A DNA stretch of 64,000 bases from the NCBI GenBank assembly GCA_017347445.1, contig AP021856.1, positions 2,364,613 to 2,428,612 on the forward strand. The letters are read 5' to 3'. Below are positions 27,318 through 35,502 of this stretch, piece by piece (the stretch's first letter is position 1; each line of letters starts with the position of its first letter). Source of the stretch: Candidatus Brocadia pituitae. Lineage in GTDB: Bacteria > Planctomycetota > Brocadiia > Brocadiales > Brocadiaceae. The notes under the pieces are model-generated. The model ran no database searches. It worked only from the letters and a program-made list of their open reading frames with translations, and was not told the origin of the DNA. The translations under genes were made by a program, and so were the position numbers.

Positions 27318-28270
27318 CCATCTTCACCTCTCTCTGCAAAATTATCACGCTTGTGTTAGGGCTAGCTTCTCCCATCAAAGGGTGAGAATATAGTATTCCC
27401 GTATAAAATCTTTCCTTTTAAACAAGTTTTTTACAATCCCCCTACACTCATGAGGTAGGTCAACCGTCCCGGTCGACTTCATAATAACAAGCACGGACGC
27501 TTGTCCTACCGATAAAGGTGACTTGAGGAAACCCCACTTACAAAAGGGGGCGATGGGTTTGTTACTAACCGGTATTTGCCATGTATCTAAAAATCCCTGC
27601 CGAAGGCAGCTTAAATAAATGAATAACGAACAAGGAATTTAACATTATGAAGTTTTCTTATTCTCCCTATGTTTTGCGGTATTTACACTTTTTACAAAAA
27701 GAGAAATAGTCTGTACAAATACTTCTCACGGCAAAATCTACTAAGCGTTCTTCAAGATCACATATCCTCCTATCCTTCGATATTCATTATTCCTTGTTCG
27801 ATATTCGATGTTGCACTCCATGTAAAAAATATCAAAGATAACTCAGCACTTATGGAGATTTGCCCCCTGCTATATACTAACGGCCCTTCATGCCCAACAT
27901 GAAATTTTGTAATAATCAAGGTCAAGATGCTCGGTCGTATTCAATCCCTTTAGTATTGATACGAAACACCCTTCACCCAGACTCTTTCCTACAAGGGGCC
28001 AGGGAACTTTCCCTCCCTTAATGGGAGGGATCAAGGGAGGGTGGAGTATTTTCATGTCCTTTTGTGAACCTTCGGCTCATGGATGTTTGCTCAAAACAAG
28101 TGTTTAAAATGACATCCTTTGTCATACCAAACGGTATTAAAGAGTCTGAAAATCTAAGGTTATCTTCAATACGTTCTTTAAATTATTGAATATCCTGTTT
28201 AAAGTCAATCCTTTTTTAGAAAGCCAAAAATACAAACGTAAATATGCAAATAGGCACTGATTTGCGCAGA
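27318..28270. other. Intergenic repeat-rich stretch
   Basis: No convincing gene. A hairpin CCCTCCC-TTAAT-GGGAGGG lies at 28011-28029, and a similar one recurs near 49577-49600. An open frame at 27669-27902 has no ribosome site or family resemblance. Confidence 0.4.
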
Positions 28271-28300
28271 TTGTAACAATTTAGTTTTATGAAATATTCA
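28271..28300. repeat. Half copy of the 1349-1495 element
   Basis: TTGTAACAATTTAGTTTTAT and the following AAATATTCAAATAATG match the left arm of the element at 1351-1390 with few changes. The other arm is missing and a group II intron fragment follows at once. Confidence 0.5.
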
Positions 28301-28317
28301 AATAATGGTGATGTTTA

Positions 28318-28424
28318 CAGCAGGTAATGTTTCCATATCCCCCCTGCCATCCTCACTACATGGCTCTGGCTTCTACCATGACGGGACTTTCGCCCGTTAG
28401 AAAGCAGTACCCTTCTCTGGGCAC
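28318..28424 (-). mobile_element. Group II intron 5' fragment
   Basis: Read on the minus strand from 28424 it begins GTGCCCAGAG and continues with GGGTGGAAGTCCCGTCATGG-like sequence (here GGGCGAAAGTCCCG), the conserved start of domain I. It is about 75-80 percent identical by eye to 29485-29594. No downstream domains or reverse transcriptase are attached, so it is a truncated relic. The upstream flank (AATCAAGGTGACACC on the plus strand) is the same hairpin word as at the other fragment. Confidence 0.6.
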
Positions 28425-28618
28425 GCCACAAATCAAGGTGACACCAAGCCCCCCCTCAAGTTGGTTTACCAGATTATGTATTCTATTTTCAAGGTCAGAC
28501 CACAAACCATTCTCCATGTATTTTCCATTGATTTAAGATATAGTTTTGTCCATAATAAGAAAACCTATATCATACGTAAGACATTTAATGCATTTCGTTA
28601 ACGAGGAGGAGAAACAAA

Positions 28619-28801
28619 ATGATTATAAAAGAGATAGCCAAACAGGTAATCGACAATTTACCAAATGAGGTAACAATGGATGATATTATGCATGCATTAT
28701 ATATAAGAACAAAGTTTGATCGCGGTGAACGTGAGATAAGAGAAGGGAAAGGTATTTCACACGAAGAGGTAAAGCGGACATTACAAGAATGGCTAAAATA
28801 A
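28619..28801 (+). CDS. ParE-associated antitoxin, small
   Basis: 60 aa, alpha-helical and charged, of a small antitoxin type commonly found just before ParE/RelE toxins (features: KEIAKQVIDNLP, GEREIREGKGISHEEVKRTL). A strong ribosome site (GAGGAGGAG, 7 bases) precedes the ATG. Its stop overlaps the toxin start by 13 bases, the usual translational coupling. It is related to the minus-strand antitoxin at 30879 (both share IKEIA, LP and EGKGI..H). It should bind and neutralise the toxin and repress the operon. Confidence 0.85.
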   Translation: MIIKEIAKQVIDNLPNEVTMDDIMHALYIRTKFDRGEREIREGKGISHEEVKRTLQEWLK

Positions 28802-29097
28802 TTTGGTCGCCCTCTGCATTAGACGATGTCAATTCAATTGCCGAGTTTATTGCAAGAGACTCGGTTGACCAAGCAGCTCTTTTCGTTACCCGCCTGCTTG
28901 ACGCAACGGATCGCTTACAGGATTATCCTCGTTCTGGTCGTATTATACCTGAAATTGGTGACCCTTCACGCCGTGAAATCATTTGTAGTTCTTATCGTAT
29001 TATGTATCGACTTGAAATTGAGGAAATATGGATTACTGGAGTTGTACACGGTGCACGCAACTGGAATCCTTCACAAAACACAATCGATAAGGAATAA
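28789..29097 (+). CDS. parE: ParE/RelE-superfamily toxin
   Basis: 102 aa. The fold of ParE toxins is recognisable: IIWSPSALDDVNSIAEFIA (helix pair), PRSGRIIPEI and the C-terminal strand pair YRIMYRLEIEEIWITGVVHGARN. ParE proteins poison DNA gyrase, RelE proteins cut ribosome-bound mRNA; the sequence is closer to ParE. It overlaps the antitoxin gene by 13 bases. The reading frame is intact. Confidence 0.88.
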   Translation: MAKIIWSPSALDDVNSIAEFIARDSVDQAALFVTRLLDATDRLQDYPRSGRIIPEIGDPSRREIICSSYRIMYRLEIEEIWITGVVHGARNWNPSQNTIDKE

Positions 29098-29159
29098 CCT
29101 CGGTAATCTACCAGCGTTTATACTGAAATTTCTTGCTTACCATTCGTCTTTTAATGAAT

Positions 29160-29594
29160 GACTACTACAAACTCATCCGCCACCTTCTTGTCTGTCAGCC
29201 CATTTCGCCGTGTGACTTATAGGGCTTACCTTCGTTCCTGATATTTCTATCAGGAACAAGGAGGGCTTCCCCAGTTGATACCGCTCCTTTCTACCCGTGT
29301 CGCCGCTGATACCCCGCCACCGTCCTTTTCCCTTTTAGCCAGTTTAGGTGAATGAATTCCACCTTCGCCTATAAATAGACAGGCTCGACCAGTGGTTCTT
29401 GACTTTTACGAGGCTACCTCTACGTTCACGTAAATTACGGCACGGTTAGTTGCTCGCCTGCTTTATCGCAGACTTTGTCGCTGGGCTTCAGAAGGCAACG
29501 TTTCCATCACCCCCTGCCATCCATGCTACATGGCTCTGGCTTCTACCATGACGGGACTTCCACCCGTAAGAAGCGCTACCCTGCGCTGGGCACG
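29160..29594 (-). mobile_element. Group II intron 5' fragment (ribozyme domain I region)
   Basis: Read on the minus strand from 29594: GTGCCCAGCGCAGGG, then CGGGTGGAAGTCCCG, GGTAGAAGCC and further structured sequence with several short stems. These are features of the 5' part of bacterial group II introns. No reverse transcriptase ORF, domain V or 3' end was found before 29098, so it is truncated; the lower boundary is uncertain. It differs from the full intron at 32149-33993, so a second intron family is represented. Confidence 0.6.
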
Positions 29595-29894
29595 CCACTA
29601 ATCAAGGTGTGACACCAAGTCCCCAAGTCCCACCACCACCAAGACCCAAGTCCACCAAGTCCCCATTTCAAAGAATCTAGTATATAGACACGTTAGTTAC
29701 GATTCATATCGTGTTAATTAATATGGAATTATTATGTCATAAAACAACACTTATATGTATCGTTATTAATGTGTTAGTATACTAGGTGCCGTCATAACTT
29801 TATACCGACACCATTTCCCCTGCTAATTCGCTCTTGATTTTACCAAAATTAGGTGATACACTATTCATTAAAGGCATTGTTTAAAGGAGGAGTC
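29595..29894. other. Repeat words and spacer before the Phd/ParE pair
   Basis: Contains the hairpin word GGTGTGACACC (29606-29616) and a low-complexity run of CACCAAGTCC repeats (29620-29672), then an AT-rich stretch that probably holds the promoter of the following toxin-antitoxin operon. No gene seen. Confidence 0.4.
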
Positions 29895-30164
29895 ATGCCA
29901 ATTATAAAACCCATATCAAGCTTACGTAATCAAACAAGAGACATTGTGACTTTGTGTCATGAGCAAGATGAACCAGTTTATCTGACCACGAACGGCGAGG
30001 GCAACCTCGTTGTTATGAGCATCGAACACTATGAAAGACTCAAAGCCAAGTTAGAGCTTTTCGGAAAACTTGCTGTAGCTCAAGCGCAAGCTGTAGCAGG
30101 AGAGAAAGGTGCTACCCATTCCCAAGTAACGAAAAAACTTCGGCTGCGCTTACATGGCAAATAA
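29895..30164 (+). CDS. Phd/YefM-family antitoxin
   Basis: 89 aa. The N-terminal DNA-binding part (MPIIKPISSLRNQTRDIV, then EPVYLTTNGEGNLVVMSIEHYERLKAK) is the Phd/YefM fold, which represses its own operon. The C-terminal tail should wrap the toxin. AAAGGAGG precedes the chosen ATG (29895); an in-frame start 42 bases upstream is weaker. The gene overlaps the toxin start by 11 bases. Confidence 0.9.
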   Translation: MPIIKPISSLRNQTRDIVTLCHEQDEPVYLTTNGEGNLVVMSIEHYERLKAKLELFGKLAVAQAQAVAGEKGATHSQVTKKLRLRLHGK

Positions 30165-30459
30165 ACACATCGTCCGTTACCTCCCCGTCGCTATTGATGA
30201 TCTTGTCTCAATCTTTGACTGGATTGCGCTTGATAGTACAGCTAACGCGGCGGCCTTTATTGATAAACTAGACCAACGAATAGGCAATCTGAAAACCCAT
30301 CCATTTCTTGGACACATACCAAAAGATGACAAACTCAAAATTTTTGGCTATCGTGTCCTTGTTCTTGAATCCTATCTGGTATTCTACATTGTCCATGGCA
30401 AAACTGTTGAGATTCATCGCATTGTTCACGGTTCACGCAATTTGGATGACATAATATAA
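30154..30459 (+). CDS. ParE/RelE-superfamily toxin
   Basis: 101 aa, paired with the Phd/YefM antitoxin just upstream. ParE-type features: YLPVAIDDLVSIFDWIALDS, HPFLGHIPKD and the closing strands VLVLESYLVFYIVHGKTVEIHRIVHGSRN. The frame is intact and overlaps the antitoxin gene by 11 bases. ParE toxins usually pair with ParD-type antitoxins; here the antitoxin is Phd/YefM-like, a combination also seen elsewhere. Confidence 0.87.
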   Translation: MANKHIVRYLPVAIDDLVSIFDWIALDSTANAAAFIDKLDQRIGNLKTHPFLGHIPKDDKLKIFGYRVLVLESYLVFYIVHGKTVEIHRIVHGSRNLDDII

Positions 30460-30548
30460 GGTTGGGTTGAACGTCAGTGAAACCCAACACCAACCATTCG
30501 TAGCGTTGAAAAATCCGGTGGGTTTCATTTCATCCTATCCAACCTACC
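30459..30548. repeat. Dispersed AGGTTGGGTTGAA hairpin repeat, copy 1
   Basis: About 90 bases beginning AGGTTGGGTTGAA and ending CCAACCTACC; inner words AAACCCAACACCAA and GGTGGGTTTCATTTCA. Related copies lie at 35175-35266, 35935-36003 and 45356-45448. It starts exactly at the stop codon of the ParE toxin. Confidence 0.6.
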
Positions 30549-30597
30549 TGACTACCTGGCTACCTGGCTACCATCTTCCAAATCCAGAGAGTAGTAT

Positions 30598-30894
30598 TTA
30601 TAAATCAGGCTTCCCCCTTGCAGCATGCCATATCCTTACAATTTCTATTACCTTTTTGTGCCTTTTGATCCGATAGACAATCCGATAAGGAGTTTGAATT
30701 ATTTCTCGAATGTTTTCATCTCGAAATTCTGGAACAACTCTGCCTGACGTGGGAAATTTTGGGAGTTGTTTTATATGGTTTAGTATTTTGTTTCGAAATT
30801 GATTTGCAGCAAGAGGATTATTTTCCGCAATGAAAAGAATGATGTCTCGAAAGTCCAACCTGGCAATGGGTGACCATTCTATTTCGAGATCCAT
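30598..30894 (-). CDS. parE: ParE/RelE-superfamily toxin
   Basis: 98 aa with ParE features: IEWSPIARLDFRDIILFIAEN, FPTSGRVVPEF and PYRIVYRIKRHKKVIEIVRIWHAARG. It lies downstream of its antitoxin on the minus strand and overlaps it by 16 bases. It is the third ParE-type toxin within 2.3 kb, and its orientation is opposite to the other two. The frame is intact. Confidence 0.88.
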   Translation of the reverse strand: MDLEIEWSPIARLDFRDIILFIAENNPLAANQFRNKILNHIKQLPKFPTSGRVVPEFRDENIREIIQTPYRIVYRIKRHKKVIEIVRIWHAARGKPDL

Positions 30895-31064
30895 GATGAA
30901 GATTCATCCTCAATTTGATTATGAGGAATTCCTTTCCCTTCATCCAATTCTTTTAATGCCATTCGGATTCCAGCAACAAACTCTATTCGTTCTTTGACGT
31001 CTTCCCATGTAGCATTATCAGGGAGGCTTTTTATGGTATCTATAGCTATTTCTTTTATTTTCAT
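30879..31064 (-). CDS. ParE-associated antitoxin, small
   Basis: 61 aa, paired with the toxin at 30598. It shares the pattern of the antitoxin at 28619: IKEIA near the start, SLPDNATWEDVKERI, then KELDEGKGIPHNQI. The stop overlaps the toxin start by 16 bases. No strong ribosome site is seen. It should neutralise the ParE toxin. Confidence 0.82.
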   Translation of the reverse strand: MKIKEIAIDTIKSLPDNATWEDVKERIEFVAGIRMALKELDEGKGIPHNQIEDESSSWISK

Positions 31065-31430
31065 AGAGCGTACATTAGCAGATTTATTATCAAAATCAAG
31101 TCAAATATATTTTCGAAAAGAGGTTGTCCTGAGGACATTTCATAATATCAACCTACCCCACTAAGTCCCTCCCTGGAAAAAATTGAGAGAAGGGTATTGT
31201 GAAGGTGGGCTTAGTCGTGAGCGCTCGACCGGGCTCATGCCGTAGTCTCTGTCGAACGATTCGGCGTAAAAAAACACACGCATTAATCTACCCTACCCGG
31301 TTGAAAGTAGCCGCATCCCTTTAGGGTGCGTTTCAACCCAAGGATAAACATGGCGGCTACCAATTGCAAAAGTGTGTATTTGTTGAAAAGCACGCAGGCT
31401 AAAGCCGTGCGGCTACACGTTACCCATGGA

Positions 31431-31559
31431 GGGCATGGCACCGCCTGCCACATCAACCACACAAACATGATGCAAGACATCGTTTCATCCATTTCATTCA
31501 TCCCACATCCTCATAAATTACCCAACATGCGTCCGAAAAAATGGTAGGCGATGCCTACC
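31431..31559. repeat. REP/BIME-like unit, copy 1 (next to the RayT gene)
   Basis: Two hairpin words, GGGCATGGCACCGCCTGCC (31431-31449) and GGTAGGCGATGCCTACC (31543-31559), are joined by about 95 bases with ATTTCATTCATCC and CAACATGCG words. The second hairpin overlaps the last codons of the RayT gene. Further units lie at 33996-34123 and 35305-35473. Association of such pairs of REP hairpins with a RayT gene is typical of REP-associated tyrosine transposases. The rest of 31065-31430 holds no gene. Confidence 0.65.
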
Positions 31560-32121
31560 CTACCCCGGTTCGTTCACCAAAATCGGTGTCGGTTATCTCA
31601 TCCATTCCATCCCCACCCCAATCTGACGGATATAGCCCGTTTTTCACAAACCGTTGAAATGTCGAATACGGCCAATCCTTGACACATTTCACCAATCCAT
31701 GTTTTACCGGATTAAAATGCAGATAGTCCAGGTGTCGCCTGAGATCGTTTTCATCACGAATCATATGTTCCCAAAAACGCCGTTGCCAGATCGTTTCTTC
31801 CCGGTATTTTTGTTTTGAATCGGTCATCCATTCGTCACGGTGAAACAGGTTTTTAGCCCTTTTTGAAAATCCCGCCTTAATCAAGCCCCAGCGTTTGGAG
31901 TAATCGCAGTCGTTTTCCGGAAGTGTCCATATACCATGGATATGTTCAGGCAGCAACACCCATCCACAAATCGTGAATGGATATTGTTGACGCACCTCGT
32001 TCATTACGGCACGCAGAATTTGTCGGCTCTCCGGAATCGTCAGGATTTTTCGCCGTTTGTAGGTAACAACCGTAAAGAAATAGGTTACACCAGGTAGCCG
32101 TACCCTCCGATAGTTAGGCAT
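31555..32121 (-). CDS. REP-associated tyrosine transposase (RayT, Y1/HUH family)
   Basis: 188 aa single-strand DNA transposase of the IS200-like Y1 superfamily. The HUH motif is PEHIHGIW and the catalytic tyrosine lies in HLDYLHFNPVKHGLV. The start I use is the ATG at 32121 (MPNYRRVRLPG), a common start for this family; a TTG 24 bases upstream is open. RayT proteins are domesticated and act on REP hairpins, and REP-like units are present on both sides here (31431, 33996, 35305). A group II intron is inserted directly upstream (3' end about 32149), which separates the gene from one REP hairpin and probably from its promoter. Confidence 0.88.
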   Translation of the reverse strand: MPNYRRVRLPGVTYFFTVVTYKRRKILTIPESRQILRAVMNEVRQQYPFTICGWVLLPEHIHGIWTLPENDCDYSKRWGLIKAGFSKRAKNLFHRDEWMTDSKQKYREETIWQRRFWEHMIRDENDLRRHLDYLHFNPVKHGLVKCVKDWPYSTFQRFVKNGLYPSDWGGDGMDEITDTDFGERTGVG

Positions 32122-32184
32122 ATTTATATATTTCCACCCATACAAATGATAGGGGTAGGAAAGGCTTTCGCCTCCCCTCCCTCC

Positions 32185-32217
32185 GAACCGTACAGGCGGG
32201 TCTCCCGCATACGGCTC
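32185..32217 (-). ncRNA. Group II intron domain V
   Basis: Minus-strand sequence GAGCCGTATGCGGG, then GAGA loop, then CCCGCCTGTACGGTTC. It folds into the short 34-nt-type hairpin with the AGC-like triad (AGCCGU) and a two-base bulge that forms the ribozyme active site. It lies 6 bases past the reverse-transcriptase stop. Confidence 0.75.
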
Positions 32218-32222
32218 TCCAG

Positions 32223-33572
32223 TCAGTGGTTACCCCTTCGGGATTGACAGACTAATGCATGGGTTGTGGTTAATGTGAACAACCCAAGATTAGCAAAGTA
32301 CGCATTTGGCCATCTCTGATGGTCTGCACCTCGGCCTCTTCCTTTCCCTCCCCGACGCTTTCTCAGGATGCTCCTCAGTCTCATTCGTATCCAACCGTCT
32401 ATTCTTGGAAATGTCGTTTTGTGGCTGTGTTTAAAGTATTCATACCAGCCTCTAAGACTTTGGTTGAGTTCTCCTGTTATACCTTTCATGCTCTCTCCTG
32501 ATGTTCGTCTTGTCGTGTGGCGGATAGTCTCTTTGAACTTATTCATACTCTTTTTGCGTGGCCATCTCATCCCCCGCTCAAAGTGGTACCCCAGAAAGTC
32601 AAATCCTCCCTCCTGGGTTGCATCTACTATTTTGGTCTTCTCTGGATGCAGTGTCAGTCCTCTTGCTGCGAGCATTCCCTTCATTTCTTCCCATGCCCTC
32701 TTTGCTTCTTCTTCATTTCTGCATAGGATAACGCTATCATCCGCATACCTGACCATCTCATGCCCCAGCCTTGCCATTTCGTGGTCTATCTTACTCAGAT
32801 ATATGTTCGCTAATAATGGACTTATTACTGCCCCCTGTGGTGTCCCCTTCTCTGCTTCCCATTCTTTGAGTCCGTCCATTATCCCCTGCTTCAGATATCC
32901 CTCTATCGTCTCCAGTATCCTTCCGTCTGCTATCTGTTCCTCCACCTCTTTCATCAGCTTGTCGTGGGGGATGCTGTCAAAGTAGCTCTTGATGTCTGCA
33001 TCTACTACCCATGAGTGTCCATTCTTCAAGAGTTCTTTCACTCGCCTCAGCGCGTCTTTACATCCTCGTCCTGGCCGAAAGCCGTAACTCTGTTCCGCAA
33101 ATGTCTTCTCAAATATCGGCTCCATTACATTCCTCATCGCCGTTTGCACGATTCGGTCGGTGACCACGGGTACTCCTAATGGCCTCTTTTCTTTGCTTCC
33201 TATCTTCGGTATCCACACCCTCTTGACGGGTTTTGCCCTGTAGCTTCCCCCTCTGAGTATCTTCTCTAATTCCACAAGATTCTTTTCCGCTTCCTTCTCA
33301 TACGCCTCGATGCTCTGTCGGTCTACTCCCGCTGCCCCTCCATTACTCCTCACCTTCTCCCATGACGCTCTCAGGTTCTCGCTTGAGTACACCTTATCCA
33401 CCAGACTAAACCATTTGCCTCCTTTCACTCCTTTCTCCAAAGCCGTCAACATCCGTTCCGTCCATACTGAAGGTTCTGTCCATCTCCACCTTTCCCGGAT
33501 TTGGACTTCTCCATCTTGCTTAGGGGTTTCTCCCACTTCCGATGGTCTTTCTTCCTTCTCTATAGTCTTCAC
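32223..33572 (-). CDS. ltrA: Group II intron reverse transcriptase/maturase
   Basis: 449 aa. Reverse transcriptase blocks are in order: GVDRQSIEAYE (block 0/1), KRPLGVPVVTDRIVQ (2), YGFRPGRGCKDAL (2a), WVVDADIKSYFDSIPH (3), GTPQGAVISPLLANIYL (4), MVRYADDSVILC (5, catalytic YADD), and GFDFLGYHF (7). A maturase X domain follows (SLRGWYEYFKHSHKTTF, IDGWIRMRLRSILRKR). There is no HNH endonuclease domain, so the intron should use single-stranded DNA or nicked targets. The start is GTG with GGAAGG upstream. The frame is intact, so the intron may still be mobile. Confidence 0.93.
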   Translation of the reverse strand: MKTIEKEERPSEVGETPKQDGEVQIRERWRWTEPSVWTERMLTALEKGVKGGKWFSLVDKVYSSENLRASWEKVRSNGGAAGVDRQSIEAYEKEAEKNLVELEKILRGGSYRAKPVKRVWIPKIGSKEKRPLGVPVVTDRIVQTAMRNVMEPIFEKTFAEQSYGFRPGRGCKDALRRVKELLKNGHSWVVDADIKSYFDSIPHDKLMKEVEEQIADGRILETIEGYLKQGIMDGLKEWEAEKGTPQGAVISPLLANIYLSKIDHEMARLGHEMVRYADDSVILCRNEEEAKRAWEEMKGMLAARGLTLHPEKTKIVDATQEGGFDFLGYHFERGMRWPRKKSMNKFKETIRHTTRRTSGESMKGITGELNQSLRGWYEYFKHSHKTTFPRIDGWIRMRLRSILRKRRGGKGRGRGADHQRWPNAYFANLGLFTLTTTHALVCQSRRGNH

Positions 33573-33995
33573 TCATCCACCTTCCTGCCTCCCTTTGCTC
33601 CACATCCGTTACGATGTTTCTTCGCTCCTATGGAGGCTCTGACTCCTGATACAGTCACTTCCTCTATCAGGTATCCCTGATTCATGCACCTTGCCTTCTA
33701 GCCATTCCGTCTCCAACCACCCATTGCTCCCTACCACCGCTTTATCACGCTACCCCTCAGCTTGATAGGCTTCCTTCTTTTTCTTTTCCCAAAGGTCTGG
33801 GCTTCGCCATTCCCTAGCAGGCTCACCGTTACAACAGGCCGAATCGAGTTTGTTATCCTACGGACTAGCTTTTTACCTCCCGTTGCTCCCCACTACACCT
33901 CACGGTGTCGCAGTTACGGTCGGTTACAGGGCGGAAAGCGTTTTCCCTGAAGGGGACTTTCACCCCTCTGGCATCGCGCACTTTCAGGCGCACTA

Positions 33996-34123
33996 GGGCA
34001 TGGCACCGCCTGCCACATCAACCCCACAAACATGACACAAGACGTTGTTTCATCCATTTCATTCATCCCACATCCACAAAATTATCCACCATGAGCCAGA
34101 AAAAATGGTAGGCGATGCCTAGC
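33996..34123. repeat. REP/BIME-like unit, copy 2
   Basis: GGGCATGGCACCGCCTGCC at 33996-34014 and GGTAGGCGATGCCTAGCC at 34107-34124, joined by ATTTCATTCATCCCACATCC words as in the unit at 31431. The group II intron abuts its first hairpin with only two bases between. Confidence 0.65.
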
Positions 34124-34174
34124 CGGCTGAGCAAAGCAAATGTGTTCGCGATGACAAGGCAAAGATGCCCCCAC

Positions 34175-34590
34175 GGTAATGGATGAAATGAAGTTTGGAA
34201 TGCGAAAGAAAAAATCCCGAAGGGATGCTATGATTATAGAAAAAAAACGTTACACGCCATTAAACCCTGAAGGGGTGAAATAGAAAGGCAATAACGAGCA
34301 TATATCACCCCTTCAGGGTTAGAAAACAATAGCGTAATGATATAGGCTACAATAATGCCATCCCTTCGGGATTAAAGATCATTGGTCAATGAACGAAATG
34401 AAGATCCTTTATTTATTAAAGGATCTTCATCGCGTAAGATGAGCACGGACAAACCCTTTGTCAGTACCATCCATAAAACCAGCTTAAACAAAAGAAATAA
34501 ATTGTCCCCATCAAGAAACACATGATGGACAATGCCCCTCCTACCCAGCTTCATCCAGCGACAACCATAATCCAAATCAAGGGTGACACC
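34175..34590. repeat. 416-bp direct repeat, copy 1, with nested inverted repeats
   Basis: More than 90 percent identical by eye to 35503-35919. Inside lie nested inverted repeats: AATCCCGAAGGGATG (34213-34227) with CATCCCTTCGGGATT (34359-34373), and AACCCTGAAGGGGTGA (34263-34278) with TCACCCCTTCAGGGTT (34305-34320). A third palindrome, AAGATCCTTTATTTATTAAAGGATCTT, lies near 34402-34428. No ORF. The pair flanks the RelE toxin-antitoxin operon. Confidence 0.8.
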
Positions 34591-34703
34591 AAGCCACACA
34601 CGAAAAAATGGTGGACAATATCCACCCGGCTACCCGGCTCTATTCTTTTATCTTGACAGTCTATTATTTTTTTATTAAAGTGGTTATCATCATGAGGGAA
34701 ACT

Positions 34704-34919
34704 ATGGCACAAAAAACAATTTCAATGCATCCCATTACTATTAACAAACCGATGGTTTTAATTCCTGCAGAAGAATATCTTGCCCTGCTTGAAGAAGCTG
34801 GGTATACACCAACGCCAAAGTTGGACCGTGAGATTGCTCAGGCCAGGGAACGTTTCTCCAAGGGCAAGACCATATCTTGGGAAACATTGAAGCGTGAACT
34901 CAAGCAAATTCGAAATTAA
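34704..34919 (+). CDS. RelB/StbD-like antitoxin
   Basis: 71 aa. The pattern NKPMVLIPAEEYLALLEEAG followed by a charged helix (LDREIAQARERFSKGKTISWETLKRELKQI) is that of small antitoxins paired with RelE/ParE toxins. I chose the ATG at 34704 because GAGGG precedes it by five bases; starts at 34692 and 34608 are open. It overlaps the toxin gene by 26 bases. The operon sits between two copies of a 416-bp repeat. Confidence 0.8.
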   Translation: MAQKTISMHPITINKPMVLIPAEEYLALLEEAGYTPTPKLDREIAQARERFSKGKTISWETLKRELKQIRN

Positions 34920-35166
34920 GGTTGACCCAAAAGCGAGCCGTGACATCCAAAAACTTCAGCATGCGAATCCTGCCATTACCAAACGCATCGTTAAGCTTAT
35001 TGACTTCCTCTCACTTAATCCCTATTCGGGTAAACATCTTAAAGGTGAAAAACAAGGTTGCCATTCCTTACGAAGTGGTGATTATCGTATTATCTACGAA
35101 GTGCATTCTTCACAAAAAATAGTTCACATAATACGAGTAGGCCGTCGTAAGGATATATACCGCTAG
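34894..35166 (+). CDS. relE: RelE-family toxin
   Basis: 90 aa. RelE features: KVDPKASRDIQKLQHANPAITKRIVKLIDFLS, HLKGEKQGCHSLRSGDYRIIYEVHSSQKIVHIIRVGRRKDIY. The C-terminal basic residues (R in GDYRIIY, RRKDIYR) match the mRNA-cleaving interface of RelE. It overlaps its antitoxin by 26 bases. The frame is intact. Confidence 0.88.
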   Translation: MNSSKFEIKVDPKASRDIQKLQHANPAITKRIVKLIDFLSLNPYSGKHLKGEKQGCHSLRSGDYRIIYEVHSSQKIVHIIRVGRRKDIYR

Positions 35167-35174
35167 TTAGGTAT

Positions 35175-35266
35175 AAAGTTGGGTAGAACATAATTGCAGC
35201 CAAACATTAACCAATTACGGCGATGAAAAATCCGTTGGGTTTCATTTCATTCAACCCAACCTACCT
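35175..35266. repeat. Dispersed AGGTTGGGTTGAA hairpin repeat, copy 2
   Basis: AAAGTTGGGTAGAAC ... GTTGGGTTTCATTTCATTCAACCCAACCTACC. It begins 6 bases past the RelE stop, as copy 1 begins at the stop of another toxin gene. Confidence 0.55.
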
Positions 35267-35304
35267 GGCTGTTTGTATATTTCCGTCCAAGCAATCTTTA
35301 CGTA

Positions 35305-35473
35305 GGGCATGGCACCGCCTGCCAAGTTAATTCCATCAATTATGATGCAAGGCAAGCTAGCCCACCATTACCACAATCCGCTCAATGCCAAATCGTTCCA
35401 ATTCATGTCATTCGTTCCATATCCGCACAAGTTTCCCAACATGCGCCCGAAAAAATGGTAGGCGATGCCTACC
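35305..35473. repeat. REP/BIME-like unit, copy 3
   Basis: GGGCATGGCACCGCCTGCC (35305-35323) and GGTAGGCGATGCCTACC (35457-35473), with a longer linker than in the other two units. Confidence 0.65.
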
Positions 35474-35502
35474 CTACCCGGCTACCTGGCTACCCGGCTT
35501 AT

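Larger units (their letters stand above)
32149..33993 (-). mobile_element. Complete group II intron with reverse transcriptase
   Basis: About 1845 bases. The 5' end on the minus strand is GTGCGCC at 33993, followed by the domain I word GGGTGAAAGTCCCC. An ORF for a reverse transcriptase/maturase lies at 32223-33572. Domain V is at 32185-32217 and domain VI follows, ending near CCCCTAT at 32149. The 5' exon side carries the REP hairpin GGCAGGCGGTGCC directly upstream, the 3' exon side runs into the RayT gene. Insertion just past a hairpin is a habit of group IIC introns, but I cannot assign the class. The 3' end may be off by one or two bases. Confidence 0.8.

Noticed and set aside
27669-27902. 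77-codon plus-strand ORF
   Set aside because: No ribosome site and no recognisable pattern; lies in a repeat-rich gap.
32368-32985. Plus-strand ORF of 205 codons opposite the intron reverse transcriptase
   Set aside because: Antisense shadow of a gene with all reverse-transcriptase blocks.
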